A stretch of 64,000 nucleotides of DNA from Algoriphagus limi (GCF_024919275.1 NZ_JANWGH010000002.1:434001-498000), one strand, 5' to 3'; positions 19,318 to 27,458 are shown, numbered from the stretch's first letter. The notes: generated from the sequence alone by a model not told the origin. A program made the numbers and translations.

Positions 19318-19344
19318 CAGCGTTTTTATAAGAAATACAGGAAC

Positions 19345-20247
19345 ATGACTCAAAAACCAACTTTATTAGTTTTAGCTGCCGGAATGGGAAGTCGCTATGG
19401 TGGAAACAAACAAATTGATGGCTTTGGCCCAAATGGGGAGACCATCCTCGAATACTCGATTTTTGATGCCATCCGTGCCGGATTCGGGAAAGTTGTTTTT
19501 ATCGTTCGTGAAGAAATTTTAGATGTAGCCAAAGAAAAATTCCTTCCAAAGCTGGAGGGAAAAATTGAAGTAGATTGGGTTATTCAGTCTTTGGAAAGCT
19601 TTGTTCCTGAAGAATACAAACAAGCTGATCGTAAAAAGCCTTTTGGAACTGCTCATGCGGTGCTTTGTGCAAAGGATGTTATCAAAGAGCCTTTTGCAGT
19701 AATTAATGCTGATGATTTTTATGGCAAGGAAGCATTTCAAGTTTTAGGAAAATTCCTTTCAGCAGAAGTCAAACCAGACCTACATGCCATGGTGGGTTAT
19801 GCAATTCAAAATGTGCTTTCTGAAAACGGAACAGTAAGCCGTGGGGTGTGCAAAACCAATGAAAAAGGTCAATTGATTGGAATGACTGAACGTACCTCTA
19901 TCGCTCGCGAAGGAGACAAAATTGTCAGCCGTGGGGAAGGAGAAATTATTGAGATTCCGGAAGACACACCTGTGTCCATGAATTTTTGGGGCTTCCATCC
20001 AGCAGTTTTTTCAGATATTGAACAGATGTGGATGGAATTTCTTCCAGCCAACCTAGAAAACCTTAAATCAGAGTTTTATATCCCAACTGTCGCAAATAAT
20101 TTAATTCAATCTGGAAAAGCCGCCTTTGAAATTCTTCCAGGTGGCAAAACTTGGTTTGGAGTGACCTACACTGAAGACAAACCAGTGGTGATTGAAGCTT
20201 TGAAAAAATTACATGAAAGCGGAGAATACCCGGAAAATTTGTGGTAA
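19345..20247 (+). CDS. Sugar-phosphate nucleotidyltransferase family protein
   Basis: A 300-residue NTP-transferase-like protein; such enzymes join an NTP to a sugar phosphate, giving an NDP-sugar. The N-terminal motif LVLAAGMGSRYGGNKQ is the nucleotide-binding signature, and NADDFYG (with the metal-binding Asp) lies near residue 114. The start at 19345 follows a good promoter; an upstream TTG-started frame would overlap that promoter. The substrate is unknown. The last codons (AAT TTG TGG TAA) and the following terminator are repeated 1.3 kb downstream as part of a direct repeat. Confidence 0.85.
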   Translation: MTQKPTLLVLAAGMGSRYGGNKQIDGFGPNGETILEYSIFDAIRAGFGKVVFIVREEILDVAKEKFLPKLEGKIEVDWVIQSLESFVPEEYKQADRKKPFGTAHAVLCAKDVIKEPFAVINADDFYGKEAFQVLGKFLSAEVKPDLHAMVGYAIQNVLSENGTVSRGVCKTNEKGQLIGMTERTSIAREGDKIVSRGEGEIIEIPEDTPVSMNFWGFHPAVFSDIEQMWMEFLPANLENLKSEFYIPTVANNLIQSGKAAFEILPGGKTWFGVTYTEDKPVVIEALKKLHESGEYPENLW

Positions 20248-20333
20248 TCATTTAAAGAGGCTTCGGCCTCTTTTTTATTGCTCCGGATTTACTTTTCCAT
20301 TTTCCACTCCAAAGAAATAAACCTCCGAGTCCA
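20236..20333. repeat. 98-bp direct repeat, copy 1
   Basis: Identical over 98 bases to 21535-21632. It holds the last three sense codons and stop of the nucleotidyltransferase gene, the bidirectional terminator, and a recF 3' end on the minus strand. Together the copies bracket the AT-rich insertion. Confidence 0.95.
20254..20277. terminator. Bidirectional terminator (repeat copy 1)
   Basis: AAAGAGGC, TTCG tetraloop, GCCTCTTTTTT. It terminates the nucleotidyltransferase gene; the same hairpin recurs at 21553-21576. Confidence 0.9.
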
Positions 20334-20402
20334 GTTGACTCAAGATACCCCGGGATCGCTCCTATAGGACATTGGTGAGAAAGATCTACCTGAAGGTGTG
20401 TC
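20275..20402 (-). pseudogene. recF: Decayed recF 3' fragment
   Basis: On the minus strand this stretch reads as the last 40 or so codons of a second recF. HTF, IFLT, ERS, IL(S)QLDSEVYFFGVENG and the end NPEQ-stop line up with the intact gene at 21574. Upstream of the identical 98 bases it differs from the intact gene at many positions, and TAG codons interrupt it at the Gln before IFLT and at the Pro before ERS. It is a remnant of a divergent allele, not a fresh copy of the local gene. Confidence 0.85.
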
Positions 20403-20612
20403 GAGGGTAATTTTTTAGACTTGAACGAAAAAATATTTTATATTTTATTCCATTGATTTTCAATGTTTTAAAAAAATTTTTTCGTGAAACTTAAAATTTA
20501 TTTTTGTTTTTATTTATATTTTTAGTAGGTTAATACCTAAATACTACATCAAACCTATTTTTTTCACTGTTTTTTGTTGTCTTAGTTTGTTTAATATAAA
20601 ATTTTCAAAATC
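20403..20612. other. AT-rich leader of the inserted segment
   Basis: Very AT-rich spacer with long A and T runs; no ORF, RNA gene or clear TAnnTTTG promoter was seen. It must contain the promoter of the lipoprotein gene that follows. Confidence 0.5.
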
Positions 20613-21323
20613 ATGAAAACGTTTAATTCTTTGATTTTTTTGCTTCTAACGGGACTTCTAGGTTGTTCCATACATGAAGATAATCATATTGAACTTTCAA
20701 ATAAAGTCAAATTACTCTCTGAGAGATATGGTTTTAGAGCAGAAAGTGTCAATGATTTTAAAAACCCAGAAAACGAAACAATTCAGTTAACAATAAAAGA
20801 ATTTGAGTATTTCTTAAAATATCGAAAGCAGACTCACTCTAATATTGAAAAATCTAAAATAGATTTTTCGGAGATAATGAAAATTCTTGAAAGAAATAAT
20901 ATCTCTATTCCCCAACAAACACTTGAGTCTTTTCGGAAAAATTCTAGTACAACTCCAAATAATAAAATTTTATGCCTTCATAATGCCCATACCGTATCTG
21001 CTCGTGTACCTGCTATGGTGCTTCCTGGTCAAGATTTAAATGGAGTTAAAATAACTTTAGCTGTTGGAAACGGCAATTTGAATAGTCATTCATTCTCAAT
21101 GTACGGTATTTATCCTTTCATGGGTGTAAGAGGAACCACTGTTAATCCAGTAAATCCTGATTCTTGGCCCTTAACGAATACCTATGTTTTTCAAGTTGAA
21201 TATACGGTGACATTTAACCTTTGGATTGATGGTGCACCTTTTACAAATTATGAAACTTACTATATTCGAATGAGGATTGATGGATGTACAGGTTCCGTAT
21301 CTTGGTTCTATGCCCAACCCTAA
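20613..21323 (+). CDS. Unrecognised lipoprotein (cargo of the insertion)
   Basis: A 236-residue protein with a lipoprotein signal (LLLTGLLGC, Cys at about 17). Residues 20-110 are charged and helical (RYGFRAESVNDFKN, KIDFSEIMKILERNN). Residues 120-236 are beta-rich and aromatic, with a Cys at each end (ILCLHN and DGCTGSVSWFY) that could form a disulphide. No family is recognised. Base composition is much more AT-rich than the flanks, which suggests acquisition from outside. It is followed 12 bases later by a small membrane protein gene, so the two look like an operon. Confidence 0.75.
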   Translation: MKTFNSLIFLLLTGLLGCSIHEDNHIELSNKVKLLSERYGFRAESVNDFKNPENETIQLTIKEFEYFLKYRKQTHSNIEKSKIDFSEIMKILERNNISIPQQTLESFRKNSSTTPNNKILCLHNAHTVSARVPAMVLPGQDLNGVKITLAVGNGNLNSHSFSMYGIYPFMGVRGTTVNPVNPDSWPLTNTYVFQVEYTVTFNLWIDGAPFTNYETYYIRMRIDGCTGSVSWFYAQP

Positions 21324-21335
21324 AAGGAAATCATT

Positions 21336-21506
21336 ATGGAAAACTATATCGATAGCTACATTTATCTATTCGTTGTATCAATATTTTTTTTGGTACTACT
21401 AGCGCTTATTTTGATAATCTTATACAAGGGCTGGAAAATTTTAAAAAAACTGTTTTCTAGTTCATCCAACACTAGCAGAACTAAAGAAAATTCTCATTTC
21501 GGTTAA
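21336..21506 (+). CDS. 56-residue single-pass membrane protein
   Basis: ATG at 21336, TAA at 21504-21506. The sequence starts MENYIDSYIYLFVV, has one membrane helix of about 20 residues (positions 10-30), then a basic stretch (KGWKILKKLF) and a Ser/Thr-rich polar tail ending HFG. By the positive-inside rule the tail is cytoplasmic. The short gap after the lipoprotein gene and shared AT-rich composition point to co-expression. Function is unknown; an accessory or protective partner of the lipoprotein is speculation. Confidence 0.6.
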   Translation: MENYIDSYIYLFVVSIFFLVLLALILIILYKGWKILKKLFSSSSNTSRTKENSHFG

Positions 21507-21534
21507 ATAAGGCAAGGTATTCGAAAGTTGAAAT

Positions 21535-21632
21535 AATTTGTGGTAATCATTTAAAGAGGCTTCGGCCTCTTTTTTATTGCTCCGGATTTACTTTTCCATT
21601 TTCCACTCCAAAGAAATAAACCTCCGAGTCCA
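21535..21632. repeat. 98-bp direct repeat, copy 2
   Basis: Second copy of 20236-20333. Here the recF part is continuous with the intact recF gene, while the nucleotidyltransferase codons (AATTTGTGGTAA) are an orphan fragment. Confidence 0.95.
21553..21576. terminator. Terminator of recF and of the cargo genes (repeat copy 2)
   Basis: Same AAAGAGGC-TTCG-GCCTCTTTTTT hairpin as in copy 1, overlapping the recF stop codon (21574-21576). Confidence 0.88.
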
Positions 21633-22680
21633 ACTGGGTTAAAATGGAATGAGAGCGCTCCGGCCGAGCATCCGTCAAAAAAATCTGTCCAAAAGTATGC
21701 TTGGAAATTAATTGCATCATCTGAGCGATTCGTGAATCATCCAATTTGTCGAAAATATCATCTAATAAGAGCAAGGGCTTCTCTCCTTTCACCTGCTCGA
21801 AGATTTGAAACTGAGCCAGTTTCAGAGCGATGATAAAAGACTTTTGTTGACCCTGGCTTCCGATTTTTCGGATAGGATGTTTACCAATTAGAAAATTGTA
21901 ATCGTCTTTATGAATACCAGCATTGGAATTCTTAGTGATAAAATCCTTTTTCCGAAGATCCAGAAAGTAGTCTGCAAAATCCTCCCTTAAGGCCTCGGTA
22001 TCATATTGTACACTTACTTTTTCCTGTCCTTGGGAAATCTCCTTATAATGCTCCTGAAGCATAGGAGCTAATTCTGACATCAACTCACTTCGCCTTTTGG
22101 CTAACACCTGACTCAGCCGAATCATTTCCTGATCATAGCTTCCCAATAGCGTTAAATCCCTTCTACCCGTCTCAGCAAACTGCTTTAAAAGCGCATTCCG
22201 CTGCTTCAAGAAATGATGGTATCGAATAAGATCAGATAAGTAACTTTTATCCATTTGGGACAACAGCCCATCGAAGAATTTTCGGCGGCCTTCACTTCCA
22301 CCTTTTATTAATTCCGTATCATCCGGAGCAATTAAAACCAGGGGGATCAGCCCCACATGTTCAGAAGTCTTGTCCAAAACCTTTCCATTTTGCCAGATTT
22401 GCTTCTTTTTTCCTAACTCAAAGGTGCAGCGAACTTCCAGTGGTTTTTGGTTAATCTCAAAAAGCCCTTTAATCGCGAAAAAATCATGTTCGTGCTGTAC
22501 ATTAAGGGAATCACTGGACTGAACCGCACTTTTTGTAAGAGATAGATAATGGATTCCATCAAGGATATTGGTTTTTCCACTTCCATTTAATCCTGTGAAG
22601 GAATTGATTTGAGGGGAAAAGTCCAGCCGGTTTTTCTCATGGTTTTTAAATTGTAAGAGTTCCAGGGACTTTAGATACAT
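21574..22680 (-). CDS. recF: DNA replication/repair protein RecF
   Basis: Loads RecA at single-strand gaps together with RecO and RecR. I place the start at 22680 (MYLKSLELLQF), giving 368 residues, the normal size; the frame stays open upstream but runs into pdhA. The ABC-type ATPase parts are Walker A GLNGSGKT (30-37), the signature-like GSQGQQKS and Walker B LLLDDIFDKLD. It is divergent from pdhA. Its last 18 codons lie inside the 98-bp direct repeat, and a decayed second 3' end lies 1.3 kb away. Confidence 0.96.
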   Translation of the reverse strand: MYLKSLELLQFKNHEKNRLDFSPQINSFTGLNGSGKTNILDGIHYLSLTKSAVQSSDSLNVQHEHDFFAIKGLFEINQKPLEVRCTFELGKKKQIWQNGKVLDKTSEHVGLIPLVLIAPDDTELIKGGSEGRRKFFDGLLSQMDKSYLSDLIRYHHFLKQRNALLKQFAETGRRDLTLLGSYDQEMIRLSQVLAKRRSELMSELAPMLQEHYKEISQGQEKVSVQYDTEALREDFADYFLDLRKKDFITKNSNAGIHKDDYNFLIGKHPIRKIGSQGQQKSFIIALKLAQFQIFEQVKGEKPLLLLDDIFDKLDDSRIAQMMQLISKHTFGQIFLTDARPERSHSILTQLDSEVYFFGVENGKVNPEQ

Positions 22681-22770
22681 GCGGTTCAGGAATAATTTTG
22701 GTGGCAGCCTGATTTTTAGGAGAGGTTGGTTATATTTGGGGCCTAAATTAGCATATTTTGAATTTACGAT

Positions 22771-23790
22771 ATGGCAAAGAGAACCACAGCAAATAAGTCC
22801 AAAGTAAAGTATTCCAAGGAAACTTACGCCTACTGGTACGAAAGCATGCTTTTGATGAGGAGGTTTGAGGAAAAAGCAGGCCAGCTTTATGGCCAGCAGA
22901 AAATCCGTGGCTTTTGCCACCTCTATATCGGACAAGAAGCTTGCGCTGCAGGTGCAATTACTGCCTTGGATAAGGACGACAAGTGGATCACTGCATACCG
23001 GGATCACGGTCATCCGCTAGGCTTGGGAACAGACCCGGGAGCCATCATGGCTGAATTGTATGGCAAAGCCACTGGTACTACTAAAGGTAAGGGTGGTTCC
23101 ATGCACATTTTTGATAAAGAGAGAAACTTCATGGGCGGTCACGGCATCGTAGGTGCTCAGGTTCCTATGGGCTTGGGAATTGGCTTTGCTGAAAAATATA
23201 AGGGAACCAAAAACCTTTGTATCTGTCACATGGGTGATGGTGCCGTTCGTCAAGGTGCAGTTCACGAAGCTTTCAACTTGGCTATGTTGTACAAGACTCC
23301 AGTTATTTTCGTGATCGAAAATAATGGCTATGCAATGGGTACTTCTGTAGCGCGTACTTCAAATGTGACAGAGCTTTACAAAATTGGAGATGCATACGAC
23401 ATGCCTTCCTTCCCTGTAGATGGAATGAATGTAGAAGCTGTTCACGAGGCCGTAGCTGAAGCTGCAGAAAGAGCAAGAAGAGGAGATGGTCCGACCCTAT
23501 TGGAATTCCGAACTTATCGATACAAAGGACACTCAATGTCTGACCCTCAAAAATACCGAACTAAGGAAGAAGTAGAGGAATACAAGAAGAAAGACCCTAT
23601 CGAGCAAGTCCTTAAAACTATTCAGGATAATAAAATATTGACTGAAGAAGAAATCGAGGCAATCAATGCAAAGGTGAAAAAACAAGTAGCTGATGCCGTT
23701 AAATTTGCTGAGGAATCTCCTTGGCCTGATGGAATGGATGCCTTCAAGGATGTATATGTCCAAGAAGACTATCCTTTCGTCATGGAATAA
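22771..23790 (+). CDS. pdhA: Pyruvate dehydrogenase E1 component, alpha subunit
   Basis: The thiamine-diphosphate half of the E1 heterotetramer that decarboxylates pyruvate. The 339 residues include GQEACAAG, HRDHGHPLG-like YRDHGH, the ThDP/Mg motif GDGAVRQGAVHEAFNLA ending ENNGYAMG, and the phosphorylation-loop-like YRYKGHSMSDP. The beta subunit and E2/E3 genes are not adjacent: a TPR protein gene follows after a terminator, so the complex is encoded at several loci. A branched-chain specificity is less likely given the close match to the PdhA pattern. Confidence 0.93.
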   Translation: MAKRTTANKSKVKYSKETYAYWYESMLLMRRFEEKAGQLYGQQKIRGFCHLYIGQEACAAGAITALDKDDKWITAYRDHGHPLGLGTDPGAIMAELYGKATGTTKGKGGSMHIFDKERNFMGGHGIVGAQVPMGLGIGFAEKYKGTKNLCICHMGDGAVRQGAVHEAFNLAMLYKTPVIFVIENNGYAMGTSVARTSNVTELYKIGDAYDMPSFPVDGMNVEAVHEAVAEAAERARRGDGPTLLEFRTYRYKGHSMSDPQKYRTKEEVEEYKKKDPIEQVLKTIQDNKILTEEEIEAINAKVKKQVADAVKFAEESPWPDGMDAFKDVYVQEDYPFVME

Positions 23791-23810
23791 GCACAAAATA
23801 TTGAAGACCC

Positions 23811-23846
23811 AAAGCCATGATTTCATGTGACTTCATGGCTTTTTTA
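23811..23846 (+). terminator. Terminator of pdhA
   Basis: AAAGCCATGA pairs with TCATGGCTTT, followed by a T run. Confidence 0.88.
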
Positions 23847-23852
23847 TTGGGC

Positions 23853-23882
23853 TTTGTGTAAATCATAAAAACTGTATATTTG
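23853..23882 (+). promoter_or_regulatory. Promoter of the TPR protein gene
   Basis: TTTG (23853-23856), 18-base spacer, TATATTTG (23875-23882); an almost perfect Bacteroidota promoter. The ATG follows 20 bases later, so the leader is short. Confidence 0.75.
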
Positions 23883-23902
23883 CGACTCGAAAATTGAGTA
23901 AC

Positions 23903-24616
23903 ATGGCAACGAAACATTCCAAAAAAGCAGCGCACGATCCTTCAAATGAATTGCTAGAGAACCCTGAGGTTTTAGCAGAGAGACTTGGAAGAGGTGAAGC
24001 TTTTTTGAAGAAAAATAGCAAAGTATTAGGCGGAGTTTTGATTGCTGCGATCATTTTGATCGGAGGCATCCTTTTCTTCCAAATCAACAATCAAAACCAA
24101 AACGACAAGGCACAATCTGAAATGTTCCAAGCCGTTTATTTCTACGAGCAGGACAGCATTGACTTTGCCTTGAATGGTGACGGAATCAATCCTGGATTCT
24201 TACAAATCGTAGAGGAATATCCAAATACGGATGCGGCTAACCTAGCCAACTTCTACTTGGGATCCATTTACCTTTCTGAGCAAAACTACGCGGAAGCTAT
24301 CAACTACTTAGAAAAGTTTTCTTCTGACGATTACTTGGTTCAAGGCAAAGCTTACGCTCTATTGGGCGATGCTTACCTAGAAAGCGGTGACTTGGATAAA
24401 GCTATTTCTAACTATGAGAAAGCGGCCAACTATAACGAAAACAAGTATTTCACTCCTAAGTATTTGTACAAACTAGCCATTGCTTTCGAAGAAGCAGGCC
24501 GTATCCAAGACGCAATTGAAGCGTATGGTGAAATCGAGGACAATTACTATGAGTCTTACGAGTATTCTTTCGCACGAAAACATAAAGCACGCTTAGAAGG
24601 CCTTGCCGCTAAGTAA
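23903..24616 (+). CDS. Membrane-anchored TPR protein
   Basis: A 237-residue protein with a cytoplasmic basic N-terminus, one membrane helix (about residues 42-62, VLGGVLIAAIILIGGILFF) and a periplasmic domain with three or four TPR-type repeats (NFYLGSIYLSEQNYAEAI, AYALLGDAYLESGDLDKAI). The layout resembles YfgM-type chaperone-associated proteins, but the sequence alone does not prove that role. I chose the ATG over an upstream TTG because it fits the promoter and the conserved MATKHSKK start. It is monocistronic between two terminators. Confidence 0.8.
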   Translation: MATKHSKKAAHDPSNELLENPEVLAERLGRGEAFLKKNSKVLGGVLIAAIILIGGILFFQINNQNQNDKAQSEMFQAVYFYEQDSIDFALNGDGINPGFLQIVEEYPNTDAANLANFYLGSIYLSEQNYAEAINYLEKFSSDDYLVQGKAYALLGDAYLESGDLDKAISNYEKAANYNENKYFTPKYLYKLAIAFEEAGRIQDAIEAYGEIEDNYYESYEYSFARKHKARLEGLAAK

Positions 24617-24641
24617 ATGCTTGACTATAAGCAATTATTAG

Positions 24642-24675
24642 AAGAGTAAGGCCCCTCAGGTCTTACTCTTTTTTG
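24642..24675 (+). terminator. Terminator after the TPR gene
   Basis: AAGAGTAAG pairs with CTTACTCTT around an 11-base loop, then a T run. Confidence 0.88.
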
Positions 24676-24699
24676 TTTAAACCCAAACGAAATCAAACT

Positions 24700-25176
24700 A
24701 TGGCTACCTCTAACAAAAGCCTGAGCGAATACAGCTCCAAAAACATCTCCGATATAAGCACCAAAAAATTTGCGATCGTAGTTTCCGAGTGGAATGAGGA
24801 TGTAACCGAAGCTCTTTATTCCGGAGCCTATCAGACCTTACTTCAGCTTGGTGCAAAAAAGGAAAACATCATCCGAAAAAATGTCCCCGGTTCTTTCGAG
24901 CTTTCACTTGGGGCACAGTGGTGTGCTCAGGACGAAAGCATCGATGCGGTTATTTGCTTGGGCTGTGTGATTCAAGGCGAAACCCGTCACTTCGACTTCA
25001 TCTGTGACGCTGTTGCTAATGGAATCACCAATGTGGGTTTGAAGTATAACAAACCAGTCATTTTTGGGGTTTTAACACCCAATAATCAGCAACAAGCCAT
25101 GGACCGAGCTGGAGGAAAATATGGAAACAAAGGTGACGAAGCTGCTATCACAGCCGTCAAAATGCTCGGATTCTAA
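24700..25176 (+). CDS. ribH: 6,7-dimethyl-8-ribityllumazine synthase
   Basis: Condenses 5-amino-6-ribitylamino-uracil with dihydroxybutanone phosphate in riboflavin synthesis. The 158 residues from the ATG at 24700 include SEWNEDVTEAL (substrate Trp), NVPGSFELSLGAQW, the catalytic loop VIQGETRHFDFICDA with its His, and PVIFGVLTPNNQQQAMDR. An upstream TTG frame would start within the preceding terminator, so the ATG is right. It probably shares a transcript with lysC, 29 bases downstream. Confidence 0.96.
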   Translation: MATSNKSLSEYSSKNISDISTKKFAIVVSEWNEDVTEALYSGAYQTLLQLGAKKENIIRKNVPGSFELSLGAQWCAQDESIDAVICLGCVIQGETRHFDFICDAVANGITNVGLKYNKPVIFGVLTPNNQQQAMDRAGGKYGNKGDEAAITAVKMLGF

Positions 25177-25205
25177 GCACTCAAACCAAAACCTATAGAT
25201 CATTT

Positions 25206-26528
25206 ATGAAAGTCATGAAATTCGGGGGAACCTCTGTAGGTAAGCCCGAGCGAATGCATCAGGTCAAAGACCTAGTCACTGCTTCAGACGAACCAACTAT
25301 CGTGGTGCTTTCTGCGCTTTCTGGCACGACCAATGCGCTTGTAAGTATTGGAGAAGCCCTTGCTGCAGCTGATCGTATCTTGGCAAAAGAGCGAATAGAC
25401 GCCCTACATGCACATTATTTGGATTTTTATCCACAGCTACTTGAAACTGAAAAAGCTAGAAAGAAAGCAGAAGCTATCATTAAAGAGCATTTTGAGTTTT
25501 TGAATATCATCCTCAAGATTTCTTTCAATGAGGCGATCAATCGGGATATTTTGGCTCAGGGAGAATTACTCTCTACCAAATTATTCTACACGCTTTTAGA
25601 AGAATTGGAAATTCCTGCAGTATTCTTAGTGGCCCTGGACTTCATGAGTATTGATGAAAACTCAGAGCCTGAGCTCGGAAAAATTTCTGAAAAACTCAAA
25701 GCCATTTTGGCGCAGCACCCGGGAGAAAAACTTTTCATCACTCAGGGTTATATCTGCAAAAATCACCGAAATGAAGTGGATAACCTCAAGCGAGGGGGTT
25801 CTGATTATACTGCTTCTCTTATAGCAGCAGCCATCAATGCTTCAGTCTGTGAAATCTGGACAGATATCGATGGTATGCATAACAATGACCCGCGAATCGT
25901 AGATAAAACTCGTCCAATTGCGGAACTATCTTTCGATGAAGCAGCCGAGTTAGCTTACTTCGGTGCTAAAATCCTCCACCCTGCTTCAATTTGGCCTGCT
26001 CAACAATACAACGTCCCCGTGCGTCTTCTAAATACCATGGATCCACAAGCTCATGGAACATTGATCAAAGCCGATGTAGAGACAAAGGGAGTGAAGGCGA
26101 TTGCTGCAAAAGATGGAATTACCGCCATTAAAATCAAATCAAGCCGAATGCTTTTGGCTTATGGTTTCTTGAGAAGGGTTTTTGAGATTTTTGAAAAATA
26201 CAAAACCCCAATCGACATGATCACCACCTCTGAGGTCGCGGTATCTGTGACAATCGATGACACCAGTCATTTGAAAGCAATCATTCAAGAGCTGGAAACC
26301 TTAGGTTCGGTCGAAGTAGATCAAAACCAAACCATTATTTGTATTGTCGGAAATATGGTTTCAGAAACCCGGGGAGCAATAAAATCTGTCATGGATAGTT
26401 TGGTTGATTTCCCTATTCGAATGGTTTCTTATGGTGGAAGTAGACATAATGTTTCACTTCTATTGGATACAAAGTACAAAAAAGAAGCCCTACAAAGTTT
26501 GAATGAAGGGGTATTTCAGTGGGATTAA
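25206..26528 (+). CDS. lysC: Aspartate kinase
   Basis: Phosphorylates aspartate, the entry step to lysine, threonine and methionine. The 440-residue monofunctional enzyme starts with VMKFGGTSVG, has FITQGYICKN and GRGGSD-type KRGGSDYTAS motifs, TDIDGMHNNDPR, and two C-terminal ACT domains (from about 300) for feedback control. Homoserine dehydrogenase is not fused. lysA lies 7 kb away, so the pathway is scattered. Confidence 0.96.
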   Translation: MKVMKFGGTSVGKPERMHQVKDLVTASDEPTIVVLSALSGTTNALVSIGEALAAADRILAKERIDALHAHYLDFYPQLLETEKARKKAEAIIKEHFEFLNIILKISFNEAINRDILAQGELLSTKLFYTLLEELEIPAVFLVALDFMSIDENSEPELGKISEKLKAILAQHPGEKLFITQGYICKNHRNEVDNLKRGGSDYTASLIAAAINASVCEIWTDIDGMHNNDPRIVDKTRPIAELSFDEAAELAYFGAKILHPASIWPAQQYNVPVRLLNTMDPQAHGTLIKADVETKGVKAIAAKDGITAIKIKSSRMLLAYGFLRRVFEIFEKYKTPIDMITTSEVAVSVTIDDTSHLKAIIQELETLGSVEVDQNQTIICIVGNMVSETRGAIKSVMDSLVDFPIRMVSYGGSRHNVSLLLDTKYKKEALQSLNEGVFQWD

Positions 26529-26537
26529 ATTTAAACT

Positions 26538-26567
26538 GAGGGCCGAGTAAACAAACTCGGCTCTTTT
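26538..26567 (+). terminator. Terminator of lysC
   Basis: GCCGAGT and ACTCGGC stem with an AA-rich loop, followed by CTCTTTTTAT. Confidence 0.85.
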
Positions 26568-26597
26568 TATTAGACTCTTTCCTGTTATTTTTGCCGC

Positions 26598-26933
26598 ATG
26601 TCCAATCACCCTGATAAACCTGGCTTTTTAAAGCGACTCCAAGCCAAATGGAAATTGGACAGCTTGTTTCAGGTAGTCATGGTATTGATTGTATTTGCCT
26701 GCACAGGTTTTACCATCCTCTTTATCAAAAATCCCATCTTGGATTTTTTTGGAGTGGAAAAAGGAGGATTCATTAATACAGTCGTTTATTTACTCCTTGT
26801 TCTTCCTCTCTATCAGATTTTTCTGCTGATCTATGGCTTTTTGTTTGGTCAGTTTAGATTTTTCTGGGAAAAGGAAAAGCAGATTATTCGTAGAATAGTC
26901 AAGCCATTCAAAGGAAAAAAATCGAAATCATAG
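26598..26933 (+). CDS. Small DUF6787-like membrane protein
   Basis: A 111-residue protein with two membrane helices (about 24-45 and 60-85) between basic ends (FLKRLQAKWKLDS, KEKQIIRRIVKPFKGKKSKS). The order 'LQxKWK, helix, helix, FFWEKEK' matches the DUF6787 family known from Bacteroidota; I am moderately sure of that name. Function is unknown. A TATTTTTG motif ends four bases before the ATG, which would put the transcript start almost at the start codon. Confidence 0.72.
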   Translation: MSNHPDKPGFLKRLQAKWKLDSLFQVVMVLIVFACTGFTILFIKNPILDFFGVEKGGFINTVVYLLLVLPLYQIFLLIYGFLFGQFRFFWEKEKQIIRRIVKPFKGKKSKS

Positions 26934-26997
26934 AACTAAAGCATCTACAATTTCATTTCTTAAATAAATTAATTTTTAACCCTAAATCCATAAAACC

Positions 26998-27408
26998 ATG
27001 ATCAGAAAAGCAACTGCCGTATGGAATGGTAGCGGAAAAGATGGCAAAGGCCATTTGACTACCGCAAGTACAGTCCTCAATCAAACACAATACTCCTTTT
27101 CATCTCGATTTGAAGATGGAATCGGAACTAATCCTGAAGAATTAATCGCTGCAGCTCATGCCGGCTGCTTTGCCATGAAATTAAGCTTCAACTTGAGTGG
27201 CGAAAATTTCCCTCCACAAGAGCTCGATGTGACTAGCCACATCACATTTGAAGATGGGACTTTGAAAAAATCCCACTTGGTATTAAAAGCTAAAGTAGAC
27301 GGAATCAGCGAGAAAAAATTTGCAGAGCTTGTCAAAGATGCTGAGAAAAACTGCCCGATTTCCAAGGCTTTAAATATGGAAATCTCCGTTGAGTATACGC
27401 TGAATTAA
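26998..27408 (+). CDS. osmC: OsmC family peroxiredoxin
   Basis: A 136-residue thiol peroxidase of the OsmC/Ohr fold, reducing organic hydroperoxides in the cytosol. The two redox cysteines are in HAGCFAMKLS (about 58) and KNCPISKAL (about 122). The N-terminal KATAVWNGSGKDGKGHLTT fits OsmC rather than Ohr. It stands alone with its own terminator. OxyR is encoded far away in the window; regulation by it is not shown here. Confidence 0.92.
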   Translation: MIRKATAVWNGSGKDGKGHLTTASTVLNQTQYSFSSRFEDGIGTNPEELIAAAHAGCFAMKLSFNLSGENFPPQELDVTSHITFEDGTLKKSHLVLKAKVDGISEKKFAELVKDAEKNCPISKALNMEISVEYTLN

Positions 27409-27431
27409 TCCTTAGAAACTTTAACATCAGA

Positions 27432-27458
27432 AAAAGATCCTTCGGGATCTTTTTTTGT
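27432..27458 (+). terminator. Terminator of osmC
   Basis: AAAAAGATCC, TTCG tetraloop, GGATCTTTTTTT. Confidence 0.92.

Noticed and set aside
20236..21632. Composite transposon or integrative element
   Set aside because: No transposase, integrase or terminal inverted repeats; the repeats consist of host gene ends.
22681..23013. Longer N-terminus for RecF
   Set aside because: It would run through the promoter region and into pdhA on the other strand; RecF begins at MYLKSLELLQF.
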